From Legionella sp. PC1000 (GTDB lineage: Bacteria; Pseudomonadota; Gammaproteobacteria; Legionellales; Legionellaceae), in the NCBI RefSeq assembly GCF_014109805.1, contig NZ_CP059400.1, positions 1,520,001 to 1,584,000 on the forward strand: a stretch of 64,000 bases of DNA, in the 5' to 3' direction. The notes beneath the pieces are model-generated. The model had not been told where the DNA came from and did no database searches. It saw only the letters and a program-made list of their open reading frames with translations. Shown here in pieces: positions 19,253-28,524 of the stretch. Position 1 is the first letter of the stretch, and each line of letters opens with the position of its first letter. The translations under genes were made by a program, and so were the position numbers.

Positions 19253-19978
19253 ATGATCAATATTTCTGTAGTAGGCTATGAGCACGAGGATCTGCACGAT
19301 AAAGCACAAGCAATTGCAAAACAATTGAATTTTGTTTTAGAAAAAAATGCAAATCTTTGTCTCTATGTTACTAAAGATAAACTGTCATTAAAAATACCTG
19401 GTTTTTCCCCAATTTTTGCTGAATTCAGTGCTGCTTTTTGGAGTAAAAGAAAGTCTGAGGGAAAAAAGCAAGGATTAGTTCGTGCCTGCAAACCCTCTCC
19501 GGGGCTTAAAATTATTGATGCAACTGCAGGCTGGGGGCGTGATTCTGCCATTTTAGCCAGTTTTGGTGCTGAAGTATTAATGCTTGAACGTCATCCAGTT
19601 ATGGCTTTTTTATTATCAGATGCTTTAGTTCGCAGAAATGAGTTAGAGCAACGTCCACTGCATTTGATGCTTCGTGCCGTAGATGCTTATTCCTATTTGA
19701 GCTCCTTAGCAGAACAAGACTATCCTGACGTGATTTACATTGATCCCATGCACCCAGAACGTAGTAAATCAGCATTGGTAAAAAAAGAAATGCAAGCGTT
19801 ACAACAAATAATAGGCGCTGATGAAGACGCACTCGAACTCATTCAATTGGCGATAACTCGGACCAAGCAAAAAGTAGTAGTAAAATGGCCGCAAAAAACA
19901 AAACCTTTATTGCCTGCACATGCAGCGGTAGAGGGAAAAACAGTGCGGTTTGATATTTACTTTTCTAAGCCAGGGTAA
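19253..19978 (+). CDS. rsmJ: 16S rRNA (guanine-1516 N2) methyltransferase
   Basis: Methylates G1516 of 16S rRNA with S-adenosylmethionine. The 241-residue protein has the Rossmann SAM site IIDATAGWGRDSAILASFG (about 85-103), the acidic strand end VLMLERHP, and the catalytic YIDPMHPERSKSALVKKEM typical of RsmJ. A predicted ribosome site is not obvious before ATG 19253. It is a single gene sitting between two palindromic repeat elements. Confidence 0.92.
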   Translation: MINISVVGYEHEDLHDKAQAIAKQLNFVLEKNANLCLYVTKDKLSLKIPGFSPIFAEFSAAFWSKRKSEGKKQGLVRACKPSPGLKIIDATAGWGRDSAILASFGAEVLMLERHPVMAFLLSDALVRRNELEQRPLHLMLRAVDAYSYLSSLAEQDYPDVIYIDPMHPERSKSALVKKEMQALQQIIGADEDALELIQLAITRTKQKVVVKWPQKTKPLLPAHAAVEGKTVRFDIYFSKPG

Positions 19979-19985
19979 ATTTTAT

Positions 19986-20061
19986 CCTGGGTACAGGGCA
20001 GCGGAAACCTGGTTTCTGATATAAATCTCCCAACCTCGGTTTCCGCTGCCTTGCACCCAGG
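19986..20061. repeat. CCTGGGT-family palindrome after rsmJ
   Basis: CCTGGGTACAGGGCAGCGGAA and its inverse TTCCGCTGCCTTGCACCCAGG flank a short loop. It is the same family as 31590-31667 and can form a long hairpin at the ends of rsmJ and the convergent small gene. Confidence 0.75.
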
Positions 20062-20075
20062 CTCAAGCTACACGG

Positions 20076-20243
20076 TTAACCATATTCAGAAAGTTCTTCT
20101 CGGAGACGTTTTTCTTCAAATAAGTCTTCTATTCTTCTTCTTCGTTCCAATTTAGTCGAAGGATTGGTTTCCGTAGTTAGGAGTGTGTCGACACCGAACT
20201 CTTCCGTATCGTTCACGTCTTCTTCAAATTCACGAGCATCCAT
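20076..20243 (-). CDS. PA3496-family small envelope-integrity-like protein
   Basis: A 55-residue protein. ATG at 20243 is preceded by AAGGAGATAGCT, a good ribosome site, and the frame ends with TAA at 20076. The N-terminal half is acidic (MDAREFEEDVNDTEEFG) and the C-terminal half is basic and helical with KLERRRRIEDL and EKRLREELSEYG. This Arg-rich ending is the hallmark of the short PA3496 family found in gammaproteobacteria, named putative envelope integrity proteins. The molecular role is not known. It is one gene unit, downstream of the orphan 509-residue gene's region on the same strand but with different character. Confidence 0.75.
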   Translation of the reverse strand: MDAREFEEDVNDTEEFGVDTLLTTETNPSTKLERRRRIEDLFEEKRLREELSEYG

Positions 20244-20353
20244 AGCTATCTCCTTAGCCTAACCCGTAGTTAATCTTACAAAATAACAGAAATTAAGTTG
20301 GGGGAATAGTGGAATTTTTTGACCATATTTTGGAGAAATTACCAGAGAATGAG

Positions 20354-20391
20354 AATCCTAGTTTTAATTTTAAAAAATCAAAACCAGGATT
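20354..20391 (-). terminator. Hairpin downstream of the coiled-coil gene
   Basis: AATCCTAGTTTTAATT pairs with AATCAAAACCAGGATT (two mismatches) directly after the stop of the gene ending at 20396. On the minus strand it is followed by a moderately U-rich stretch, so it is a likely terminator. Confidence 0.5.
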
Positions 20392-20395
20392 GTAG

Positions 20396-21925
20396 TTAAT
20401 GACCGAGAATACCTTGTATCTCTTGCTCGCGTTCGGCTTCTTTTCTACTTATTTTTTGTTCTTCTGCCTCTATCTCTTCCTTGGTTTTTCCTGTCATTTT
20501 TGCCTGAATCCTTCCCTTATCGATTTCTTCACGAAATTGTCTGGTGGTTACTTCTGGAGGTTCTTTCTTAGGCTCTTCTTTGACTAATTCACTGAGCTTT
20601 TGACGTCTTTGTGCTGCCTTTTCATGAAGCATTTGCAATTCCTTAGCAGAGAAGATGTCTCTTGGATCAATTTCCTTGCCCGTGGATTTATCTATTAGAT
20701 GAATGCCTTTTTTCCGCTCTTTTTCATCTACTTTCTCTTGTCCAGGTAGTGGCGCTGGATCAAAGCCCGCTTCAAGTGCTGCTTCATAGGCTTGTTTCGC
20801 TCTGTCTTTTAGGGTTTTCTTATCGTCGAAATTAATCGTCATGGTGATTGAGTCAAACCCAGAAGCTCTTACTGCTTGAGCCATAGTCAACATGTCTACC
20901 TTAGGATTTTCTTTATTGCTTAAATAGTAAAAAGGAGAAAAGATGCGTGATGACATCTCTACAGTCCAAATACCGGGTTCGCCTTCTTTTGTTCCCTTTT
21001 GCTGTTTTATCTCAGATCCAGATAAGGAAATGATAAAATCTAAATCGTTTGGATCTATGGCGGAAATTGTTTGATTTTCAAAATCTACATAAGCTGTTGT
21101 ATTTCTTTCTGGCAGGGTTATACCTCGTTTTTTACGATTCTCTTCCCTTGCCCGCTCCATTTCCTTATCCATTCTGTCTCTATCGGATGCACTGAGTTGA
21201 TCTTGCCAGCTTTCCAACATACCAGAGAAAATAACACGTTTATTTTCAAGAGCAGAAGCTTTATCGAGTATAGTCAGGTTTTCTTTAGCAGAGTCGTTAA
21301 ATGCAGAAAGTTGCTCTGCATGTTTTTTTTCCATCTCTGCTATTAAATCTTTTTTTATTGTTTCTACTTCTTCAGTAGTTTTGCCTAAGGCTTTTTTGAT
21401 TTTTTCTGAGAGCGCACCGGGGAGCGTACTATCTAGTGCAGCTTTAAAATCCTCCAGTTCTTTTTTTTGCTGGGCTTCTATCGCCTTTCTGCCTCGCTGA
21501 TTAATTTGTTCAAGATAGCCTCGGGTTTTATCTACTGTAAGCTCAGGAATTTGGTTGATCCGTTTTTTAAAGAACTCCATTGAGTCTTTATATGTCTCTT
21601 GAGCATCTGTATAAAACTCTTTAGGTTTCAATAGGTTTTCGAATGCTGTTCTAACTTCTTGTTTCTCAGGAGGATTATCTCCTTGGATTAATTTTGCAAA
21701 AGTATCTTCCTCATTTGGACCTACTTTTGTCGTAAAACCTGAAGAATTTTGGAGTCGCTTATCAGCATGAGCCTTCAAAGCCTCTGCTCCAAAGGTAAGA
21801 TTTTGAGTTAATCCAATAGAGTCGCGATAATTTTGTAAAATTCTTTCCTGTTCTTGTTCAGAAAATTGATCCAAGAATCGTCTAGATTTAAGTATATTAT
21901 ATAATGCTTGTCTCAATGAAGGCAT
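20396..21925 (-). CDS. Coiled-coil protein, Dot/Icm effector candidate
   Basis: A 509-residue soluble protein, not recognised. Residues about 130-260 are strongly charged and heptad-like (for example KKALGKTTEEVETIKKDL), and the last 80 residues form another Lys/Glu-rich helix ending IQGILGH. A central portion (about 280-385) looks globular, with TAYVDFENQTISAIDP and DSITMTINFDDKK. The Glu-dense stretch close to the C-terminus resembles the E-block of Dot/Icm translocation signals. GAGGTACC precedes ATG 21925. No signal peptide, membrane segment or enzymatic motif is visible. Effector status is an inference from composition and context. Confidence 0.65.
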   Translation of the reverse strand: MPSLRQALYNILKSRRFLDQFSEQEQERILQNYRDSIGLTQNLTFGAEALKAHADKRLQNSSGFTTKVGPNEEDTFAKLIQGDNPPEKQEVRTAFENLLKPKEFYTDAQETYKDSMEFFKKRINQIPELTVDKTRGYLEQINQRGRKAIEAQQKKELEDFKAALDSTLPGALSEKIKKALGKTTEEVETIKKDLIAEMEKKHAEQLSAFNDSAKENLTILDKASALENKRVIFSGMLESWQDQLSASDRDRMDKEMERAREENRKKRGITLPERNTTAYVDFENQTISAIDPNDLDFIISLSGSEIKQQKGTKEGEPGIWTVEMSSRIFSPFYYLSNKENPKVDMLTMAQAVRASGFDSITMTINFDDKKTLKDRAKQAYEAALEAGFDPAPLPGQEKVDEKERKKGIHLIDKSTGKEIDPRDIFSAKELQMLHEKAAQRRQKLSELVKEEPKKEPPEVTTRQFREEIDKGRIQAKMTGKTKEEIEAEEQKISRKEAEREQEIQGILGH

Positions 21926-22241
21926 AGAATGGTACCTCAGAAGCTCTCTTTTTTATAAAGTATAACACTTTTATAAGTATAACACCGATTCATTAAGAGA
22001 GAATTAGGGTCCGAATGGTAAAAATTGTTAAGATAAGGTAAATTGAGCTAATTTTTGAACATAAAACTGCCCTTTTTGGCCTATTTGCGTCCTACCCTCA
22101 TGAATGACGAGCTTCGCTTCACCTGAATCTTATAGGCATCTCTGAAAAATCAGTCCATCGCGACACCAACGTCATGCGTTTTGTCCCTGAGAGTTCGAAA
22201 CAGGAAAATACATATTCTACATCTACAGTGATGCATGAAAG

Positions 22242-22420
22242 ACTGTCATCCCTGCGTAGGCAGGGGACCCATTTACAATATACTGGGAAAAACAAATTAA
22301 AAAGTGAAAAGAAAATGGAACATTGCCTTTAAGTGAGTGAACCAATCCTCAGTGGCTTATTAATTTGAGTAATGAACTATTTTGATGGATGGGTCCCCTA
22401 AATTCGCAGGGATGACAGCC
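22242..22420. repeat. Inverted-repeat miniature element
   Basis: The ends CTGTCATCCCTGCG and CGCAGGGATGACAG are perfect inverses, each followed inwards by GGGGACCCA / TGGGTCCCC after a variable 4-6 base stretch. The arms are about 32 bases and enclose about 115 AT-rich bases with no coding capacity. This has the form of a MITE or a stem-loop repeat. Confidence 0.7.
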
Positions 22421-22509
22421 TTTTTGACTTCGATATAGGGTCGACCATTCCTTAGACTGGATGGATTCAAGTAACTAATGAGTTCTACCTGGTTAAATTT
22501 TCTGAGGAA

Positions 22510-22616
22510 CGCTCAGGACTTGTCCGCGGGATCCAGAAGATCTACGCTAACACACTGGACCCGGGTGTAGCAGAGATGGGATGTGGTCAAAAGAAAGTTC
22601 GCTTTACCCGGGCTTT
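22510..22616. repeat. Degenerate composite repeat
   Basis: CTTGTCCGCGGGATCCAG and the following ATCTACGCTAACACACTG match the inner element at 19078-19115. Later CCCGGGTGTAGC and TTTACCCGGGCT resemble the CCTGGGT family. It is probably a remnant of the same composite arrangement as 19001-19240. Confidence 0.55.
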
Positions 22617-22633
22617 AAAATCTAACATAGAGC

Positions 22634-23410
22634 CTACCAAGCAGGAATTGCTGAGTCTCCAAATAAAACTTTAGCCTTTTCTTTAACTTCTTCAGAGTTT
22701 AACGCTTTAACAAATAGTTCCAGTTGTTCTTTTTTAGGAGAGTTGCTGCGAATGACGATGATATTGGCATAAGGGGAGTTTTTATCTTCAGTAAATAAAG
22801 CATCACTTGAAGGATTCAGACCTGCAGGTAAGGCAAAGGTTGTATTGATTACTGCTGCATCCACATCGGGTAAAACTCTTGGTAATTGTGCGGCATCCAT
22901 TTCTTTGAACTGCAGGTTATGTGGATTTGTTGCAATATCTTTTAGACCGGTATTTTCAGTGGGTTTTAAGGTAATCAAGTGTGCTTTTTCCAATAATTGG
23001 AGTGCTCGCATTTCATTGCTGGGGTCGTTGGGGAGGGCAATTACTGCTTTTTCAGGCAGTTGCTGTAATGAAGTATATTTTTTAGAATAAATTCCCATGG
23101 GGTAAACAAATGTTCTACCTATTGCCTCTAAAGTATATCCATGGGCTTTAACAGAACTATTAAGGTAAGGTAAATGTTGGTAGACATTCGCATCCAAGCT
23201 TCCATCTTGTAATGCTTCATTGGGTAAATTGTAATCATTGAAAGTTACAATTTTTATATTTAAGTCGTATTTGTTCTTTGCTACTTCTTTTGCTGTTTCT
23301 ACCAGTTCAGTTTCAGGACCAGCAATGGTTCCTATTACCAAAGTATTTGGTGACGGCTTGTTACATGCAACAAGACTCAATAATAAAACGCCATAAGCTA
23401 AAATCCGCAT
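22634..23410 (-). CDS. metQ: D-methionine-binding lipoprotein
   Basis: Substrate-binding lipoprotein of the MetNIQ methionine ABC importer. It has 258 residues with lipobox LVAC (lipidated Cys16). Family stretches include VIGTIAGPETELVETA, DANVYQHLPYL and TFALPAGLNPSSDALFTE. It is third in the order metN-metI-metQ on the minus strand, separated from metI by a 164-bp gap that contains an inverted-repeat element. Confidence 0.93.
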   Translation of the reverse strand: MRILAYGVLLLSLVACNKPSPNTLVIGTIAGPETELVETAKEVAKNKYDLNIKIVTFNDYNLPNEALQDGSLDANVYQHLPYLNSSVKAHGYTLEAIGRTFVYPMGIYSKKYTSLQQLPEKAVIALPNDPSNEMRALQLLEKAHLITLKPTENTGLKDIATNPHNLQFKEMDAAQLPRVLPDVDAAVINTTFALPAGLNPSSDALFTEDKNSPYANIIVIRSNSPKKEQLELFVKALNSEEVKEKAKVLFGDSAIPAW

Positions 23411-23435
23411 TTAATACTCCAAAAAAATAATACAG

Positions 23436-23575
23436 GGTTTATTTCCATTCCTACTATCTTGGCTAAACTGTGCTGATTTTCTGCGTTCATATGCTCACAT
23501 CCCCCGTGTATGCGGTGCTTCGGTACTCGGAAATCAGACCATTTTAGCTCAAGCTAGCGAAATGGAAGCAGCCCC
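23436..23575. repeat. Inverted-repeat element family A, copy 1 (inside metNIQ)
   Basis: A 140-bp element with imperfect terminal inverted repeats (TTTCCATTCCTACTATCTTGG at left, CAAGCTAGCGAAATGGAAGC at right, related as inverses) and an inner palindrome CTGATTTTC / GGAAATCAG. The right part matches 43495-43554 nearly base for base (CGGTACTCG, ATCAG-CC, ATTTTAGC-CAAGCT-GCGAAATG). It fills the metI-metQ gap and touches the metI stop. Confidence 0.8.
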
Positions 23576-24222
23576 TAGTTATGTAAAAAACGTTTTGCCA
23601 GATAATCTCCGGCCATTTGCATCAGTTGTACCATCACAATCAAAATAATTACTGTCGATATCATGACTCCGGCATCAAAACGTTGGTAACCATAGTTAAT
23701 TGCCAAAGTACCCAGACCGCCAGCACCAACAGTTCCTGCCATTGCTGAATAATTCACTAATGTAATCGCTGTAACAGTAATAGCATGAATTAACGCAGGC
23801 TTCGCTTCGGGTAATAAAATATGCAAGATAATTTGTTGGGTGTTCGCGCCCATTGAATACCCTGTTTCGATAAGGCCTAAAGGTAAGCTACGATAAACAT
23901 TATCTACCAATCGAGCAAAAAAGGGTGTTGCGCCAAGAGTAAGGGGTACTATGGCTGCATTCATTCCAATTGAAGTACCAACGATGAGCCGGGTGAATGG
24001 AATAATTGCTACTAATAAAATAATAAAAGGTATGGAGCGCGCCATGTTAATGAAGGCAGACAATGCTTTATACACTTTAGGCATTGGTTTAATGTGACTG
24101 GACGAATAGAGCCAGGTTCCTAAAGGCAAGCCGAGTATAATTGCAAATAAAGTACTGATAGCTACCATATACAGTGTTTCACATGTTGCAATGATTAAAT
24201 CATATGCCATCGGGAAGGACAT
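23575..24222 (-). CDS. metI: D-methionine ABC transporter permease
   Basis: Inner-membrane permease of the methionine importer. It has 215 residues with five predicted membrane helices and the EAA-like loop [24 protein letters not shown] that contacts the MetN ATPase (loop residues about 120-143). Its start overlaps the end of metN by 23 bases. Confidence 0.94.
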   Translation of the reverse strand: MSFPMAYDLIIATCETLYMVAISTLFAIILGLPLGTWLYSSSHIKPMPKVYKALSAFINMARSIPFIILLVAIIPFTRLIVGTSIGMNAAIVPLTLGATPFFARLVDNVYRSLPLGLIETGYSMGANTQQIILHILLPEAKPALIHAITVTAITLVNYSAMAGTVGAGGLGTLAINYGYQRFDAGVMISTVIILIVMVQLMQMAGDYLAKRFLHN

Positions 24223-25225
24223 AACCTAAAACCTCCACAGTTAAATTGGCTTTTTCACAGCGTTCGATAAATGCCTCAAGTAAAAATTGATGTGCAGTTA
24301 ATTCAACAACCACAACGCCACAGGTTACCGTATCATAACGATCTATATTGGCCAGCAAGATGTTAATGTCCAGATTTAACTCACGACTTGTTTGACTAAT
24401 AAAAGGTACTGTTGCTTCTTCACCCTGGAAGAATAGGCGCAGTAAAGGTTTATCGGTTACGTAATCTGCGAGTCTTTTAGTAAGACATTCAGGCAATTGG
24501 GGGCTGAGTTGCGCATAAAGCATACTTCGAGCCAGGCTGTCTTTTTTATTAAATACATTAGCAAGGGCGGTGGTTTCAACCAACTCGCCATCAACCATTA
24601 CCGCCAACCGGTTACAAATACGCTTCACTACATCCATTTCATGAGTAATAAGGATTATAGTGATGCCATAAAGCGCGTTAATTTTTTTTAGCAACGCTAA
24701 AATAGAGTCTGTTGTTTCGGGGTCTAATGCTGAGGTTGCCTCATCGCAAAGCAGAATTTTAGGTGAGCAACTTAAGGCACGAGCAATAGCCACTCTTTGT
24801 TTTTGCCCGCCACTGAGTTGGGCAGGGTATGCCAGTTTTTTATCGTTTAATTCGACAATTGGCAATAATTCTTCGATTTTATTACGAACGACCTCTTCGT
24901 CAATTCCTTGAATGCGCATGGGGAGTGCAATGTTGTCATAAACATTTTTGGAGTTGAGTAAATTGAATTGTTGAAAAATCATTGCCATTTTGTGGCGCGC
25001 TAAAGCCAAATCTTTTCTTGAAAGACGCGTCAAATATTGGTTATCAATAATGACATGGCCTTCATCAGGCCGTTCTAGAAGATTAATGCATCTTAATAAG
25101 GTTGATTTCCCAGCACCACTTTTACCAATGATTCCGAAAATTTCACCTTCTTGGATAAATAGATTAATGTCACGCAGAACAGATTTACCCGAAAAGGATT
25201 TGGATAATCCACTTAATTCAATCAT
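24200..25225 (-). CDS. metN: D-methionine ABC transporter ATPase
   Basis: ATP-binding subunit of MetNIQ, 341 residues. Walker [11 protein letters not shown]-loop FQQFNLL, signature LSGGQKQR, Walker [14 protein letters not shown] and H-loop ITHEMD are all intact. The C-terminal portion (about 260-341) corresponds to the NIL domain, which binds methionine and shuts transport down when internal levels are high. It begins the metNIQ operon. Confidence 0.95.
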   Translation of the reverse strand: MIELSGLSKSFSGKSVLRDINLFIQEGEIFGIIGKSGAGKSTLLRCINLLERPDEGHVIIDNQYLTRLSRKDLALARHKMAMIFQQFNLLNSKNVYDNIALPMRIQGIDEEVVRNKIEELLPIVELNDKKLAYPAQLSGGQKQRVAIARALSCSPKILLCDEATSALDPETTDSILALLKKINALYGITIILITHEMDVVKRICNRLAVMVDGELVETTALANVFNKKDSLARSMLYAQLSPQLPECLTKRLADYVTDKPLLRLFFQGEEATVPFISQTSRELNLDINILLANIDRYDTVTCGVVVVELTAHQFLLEAFIERCEKANLTVEVLGYVLPDGI

Positions 25226-25589
25226 TATTATAACCTGAGATTATGCATGCGGACGGAAGACTTAGAGGAATGTAATCATATCCGCTTTAGCCGTATTTTC
25301 AAAAAAGAACTCTTTTTTGAGCGTCCGCAAGCTGAATTTCAAATCGACGCCATTGCAGCATTATACACAAGTTCTTGGTATAAACAAATGCAGTACCTCT
25401 AATTTTATTCGAGTTTTAATGTGACGAATGAGTTTTGGAGTAAGCGACGCAGCAGGTGCTTGTGGGAGCAGTGCCACACATCGAATCATGTTGCTTGATT
25501 ATTTGTGAGGGGTATCCTATTTTAAAAATATATAAGTTTCACTATCAAGATTAATAACCCCTTCGAAATATGCATACAGGAGAAAAATA
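25226..25589. other. Divergent promoter region of metNIQ with leader inverted repeats
   Basis: 364 bases between metN (minus) and the gene at 25590 (plus). Two nested inverted repeats lie 25-105 bases before metN: TGCGGACG (25248-25255) with CGTCCGCA (25322-25329), and between them TCAAAAAAGA/TCTTTTTTGA (25299-25320). They could form a structured 5' leader. I see no clear MetJ-like box. Confidence 0.45.
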
Positions 25590-26291
25590 ATGCCTCGTCC
25601 TAGTAAGTCACTCCAAAAAAAAGATGGGAAGTGGATATTTGATGGCTATCATTTTGATGAGGATGATCCTGCAAATCAAATGGCTTATCTTTTTGCTGGG
25701 CAAGAGGCACAAAAAAGGGCTAAAGCAATACGTGAAGCAGCTGAGAGAATACAAAATCCTGAAGAAAGAAAACAGTTTATAGAACAAGAAATTAAGAAAA
25801 GAGCAGCAGAAGTAGATGAAGGATTTCAAAAAGGACTTATAGATATTATTAAAGGATTACCTACTTCAGGTAAAGATAAAAGCGGCAAAGAGGCTGGGAA
25901 AGATTTAGCTATCTCCCTGATGAAAGGGCTTGGTTTAAATGTTAATCCTGATAACGTACAAACACATTATTCTTCAGGACCCCCACAATGTTTCAGAATT
26001 ACATGGGTTAATCGACCAACTGAAGAACTTAAAGATGAAAAGTCTGAAATCAATCAGCTGAGTAAATGTTATGCCAATTCTTTGAGCCCTGAGGCACAAC
26101 AGGATTTTAACGCAAAGTGGGATACACATAGGATGCATGCAACGAATGATGGTCCAAAAATAGACAAAACTGCCTTTGAACTGGATTCTGCAAAATCGTG
26201 GGGTGAGTTTAAAAGTAAAGTAAAACAAGAATATGAGCAATCTGAGAGTTTAAATCCAGATGAACGCGACAATTTAAGCACTGGGCTATAG
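25590..26291 (+). CDS. Hypothetical hydrophilic protein, possible effector
   Basis: A 233-residue, highly charged protein I do not recognise. ATG 25590 is preceded by CAGGAGAAAA. Residues about 35-85 form a Lys/Glu/Ala-rich helix (QKRAKAIREAAERI). A middle globular portion contains three cysteines, and the C-terminus (KVKQEYEQSESLNPDERDNL) is acidic. It has no signal peptide or transmembrane segment. It is a lone gene between metN and aacS. Its composition resembles that of the 5110 and 20396 orphan genes, consistent with a Dot/Icm substrate, but no domain supports this. Confidence 0.65.
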   Translation: MPRPSKSLQKKDGKWIFDGYHFDEDDPANQMAYLFAGQEAQKRAKAIREAAERIQNPEERKQFIEQEIKKRAAEVDEGFQKGLIDIIKGLPTSGKDKSGKEAGKDLAISLMKGLGLNVNPDNVQTHYSSGPPQCFRITWVNRPTEELKDEKSEINQLSKCYANSLSPEAQQDFNAKWDTHRMHATNDGPKIDKTAFELDSAKSWGEFKSKVKQEYEQSESLNPDERDNLSTGL

Positions 26292-26424
26292 TAAATACAA
26301 AAATAAGTCGTTAAATTGGTTAAGAATTTTCATTGCCATGCAAGGGCTCACAGATTTTTCAAGAGATAATTTTATTCATAGTTATGGTACTGCTGCATTT
26401 TGGTAAAAATGCAGCATCTATTTT

Positions 26425-28365
26425 TTATTGTTGTAATTCTTCGCGATTTTTAAAATAATCTAATGCCTGAGGATTTGCCAGAGATTGCAAATTATTTACA
26501 GGTAAGCCATGCACGACTTGCCTGACAGCTACTTCTACTATTTTTCCACTAATTGTTCTAGGAATATCTGCAACTTGCAATATTTTTGCTGGTACATGTC
26601 TTGGTGAGGCATTCTGACGAATCGTTAAGCGAATTTTATTTATTAACTCTTCCGAGAGCTTCATATCGTCACGTAATTTAACAAACAGAACGATACGCAC
26701 ATCATCTTGCCAATCTTGACCAATTACAATGCTGTCCACCACTTCATCTATTTTTTCTACTTGTCTATAGATTTCAGCGGTACCGATACGCACGCCTCCA
26801 GGATTTAAAACAGCGTCTGATCGTCCATAAATGATTAATCCATTGTGGGCGGTAATCTCTGCAAAATCTCCATGAGCCCATATTCCGGGAAATCGTCCGA
26901 AATAAGCGTGTTGATATGCGGTTTTTTCGGGATCATTCCAAAAACCTACGGGCATGGATGGAAAGGGGGCAGTACAGACTAATTCCCCACGTTTTTCACG
27001 AACGGGATGTCCATGTTCATCAAAGACATCAACAGCCATACCAAGGCCAAAGCATTGCAATTCACCTCTGTAAATTGGCAGCATTGGATTACCTAAGGCA
27101 AAACAAGAAATGATGTCTGTCCCCCCTGAAATAGAACAAAGCTGGACGTCCTTTTTGATTTGTTCATAAACGTAATCATAGTTTTTAGGTAGAAGGGGGG
27201 AGCCTGTAGAGAGGATGCAACGCAAATGAGTAAAATCAAACTCTTCTTTGGGTTTAACTCCTTCTTTTTCTACTGAAGAGATGAATTTGGCACTCGTACC
27301 AAAAACAGTAACCTGTTCTTCCGCAATGAGTTTGAATAAACGATTGCTCTCTGGATAAGTTGGAGAACCTTCGTATAACGTGAGAGTCACTCCTAGGGCA
27401 AGTGCGGAAACAGTCCAGTTCCACATCATCCATCCGCACGTAGTATAAAAGCATAAGTTGTCCTTAGCATGCAGATCGGTATGTAATCCTAATTCTTTAA
27501 GGTGTTGTAATAGGGTTCCTCCTGCTCCATGGACAATGCATTTGGGTTTTCCAGTAGTTCCTGATGAGAACATAATGTAAACTGGATGTTCAAAAGGCAT
27601 GGCAACAAATTCACAATGACTTGCTGGGCGAAGGAAATCCCTCCAATGTTGTGCTTTAGGCAGTGCAGAAATATCGATGGACTCGTTTATATTAGGACAA
27701 ATTACAATTTGGATGAGTGAGTTAATCGCATCATTCAGTTGTTTGATCTTTTCTGCCCCACTGTGTTTTTTTCCTTGATATTGATGCCCATCACAGATAA
27801 ACAATACTTTAGGATCAATTTGGCCCAAGCGATCAATTGCGGCTTGAGCGCCAAAATCAGGGGAACAAGAAGACCAAATCGCTCCTAATGAGGTAGTAGC
27901 AAGCATGGCGATAATTGTATGTGCGGTATTGGGCATTAAAGCAGCTACTCTGTCGCCGGCAGTAACTCCGATCGCTTTTAAACCTGCTGCACATTGTGCA
28001 ACCAAATCATGTAGCTGCTCGTAACTAATTACTTGTTTGCTGTTGTCTTCATTGAGGCTAATTAAAGCAGGATGTTTATCTCTGCGTGATAACAGTTTTT
28101 CAGCAAAATTAAATTGAGCCCCAGCAAACCAATGTGCGTTTATCATTTCATTTTCATGATTCAGGATTTGGTAAGGTTCTGTATTAAACTGCACATGAAA
28201 GAAATCACAAAGTGTTGGCCAAAAGGAGTCAGGATGCTTAACGGACCAGGTATGCATATCTTGATAATTTTCAAAAATCTGACTGTTTTGTTTGGCAGCG
28301 AACTCCATAAATTGCCACATTTTACTTTTTTTAGGATGTTTGGGCTTCCATAAGATGTCATTCAT
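26425..28365 (-). CDS. aacS: Acetoacetyl-CoA synthetase
   Basis: Activates acetoacetate to acetoacetyl-CoA. The 646-residue protein is an ANL-superfamily enzyme with AMP-binding motif FSSGTTGKPKC, core YGRSDAVLNPGGVRIGTAEI and C-terminal lysine motif PRTISGKIVEV. The N-terminal ACS cap (MWQFMEFAAKQN) is typical of acetoacetyl-CoA rather than acetyl-CoA synthetases. It is the last gene of the leucine-degradation cluster and would use the acetoacetate that HMG-CoA lyase makes, feeding it to the thiolase of the same cluster. Confidence 0.92.
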   Translation of the reverse strand: MNDILWKPKHPKKSKMWQFMEFAAKQNSQIFENYQDMHTWSVKHPDSFWPTLCDFFHVQFNTEPYQILNHENEMINAHWFAGAQFNFAEKLLSRRDKHPALISLNEDNSKQVISYEQLHDLVAQCAAGLKAIGVTAGDRVAALMPNTAHTIIAMLATTSLGAIWSSCSPDFGAQAAIDRLGQIDPKVLFICDGHQYQGKKHSGAEKIKQLNDAINSLIQIVICPNINESIDISALPKAQHWRDFLRPASHCEFVAMPFEHPVYIMFSSGTTGKPKCIVHGAGGTLLQHLKELGLHTDLHAKDNLCFYTTCGWMMWNWTVSALALGVTLTLYEGSPTYPESNRLFKLIAEEQVTVFGTSAKFISSVEKEGVKPKEEFDFTHLRCILSTGSPLLPKNYDYVYEQIKKDVQLCSISGGTDIISCFALGNPMLPIYRGELQCFGLGMAVDVFDEHGHPVREKRGELVCTAPFPSMPVGFWNDPEKTAYQHAYFGRFPGIWAHGDFAEITAHNGLIIYGRSDAVLNPGGVRIGTAEIYRQVEKIDEVVDSIVIGQDWQDDVRIVLFVKLRDDMKLSEELINKIRLTIRQNASPRHVPAKILQVADIPRTISGKIVEVAVRQVVHGLPVNNLQSLANPQALDYFKNREELQQ

Positions 28366-28381
28366 TTCATTCTCTCTTATT

Positions 28382-28438
28382 GTAAGTGCTCAGCCTCAAA
28401 TCCGACCGTTCAATGAACACAGGAATTTGAGCTATTAC
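28382..28438. repeat. Short inverted-repeat leader element, copy 1
   Basis: GTAAGTGCTCAG and TGAGCTATTAC are imperfect inverses bracketing 57 bases just upstream of the aacS start. A related element with the same ends is at 34405-34493, also directly upstream of a start codon. Confidence 0.5.
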
Positions 28439-28524
28439 CTTTTATTTATCATTTTATTTCAGCCAGACTCTATATAATTAACAGAGGCAGTCTGGGAGAA
28501 GTGGGGTATAACGTGATAAATATT

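Larger units (their letters stand above)
21926..22633. other. Large intergenic region with mobile-repeat elements
   Basis: 708 bases without a gene. It holds an inverted-repeat element at 22242-22420 and a partial family-B plus CCTGGGT-type remnant at about 22510-22616. The rest shows nothing recognisable. Confidence 0.7.

Noticed and set aside
19011..19256. 81-codon plus-strand frame between glyS and rsmJ
   Set aside because: It lies wholly within the composite palindromic repeat and overlaps the start of rsmJ; no ribosome site.
26425..28365. Acetyl-CoA or propionyl-CoA synthetase instead of acetoacetyl-CoA synthetase
   Set aside because: The N-terminal cap and the cluster with HMG-CoA lyase and thiolase fit AacS better.
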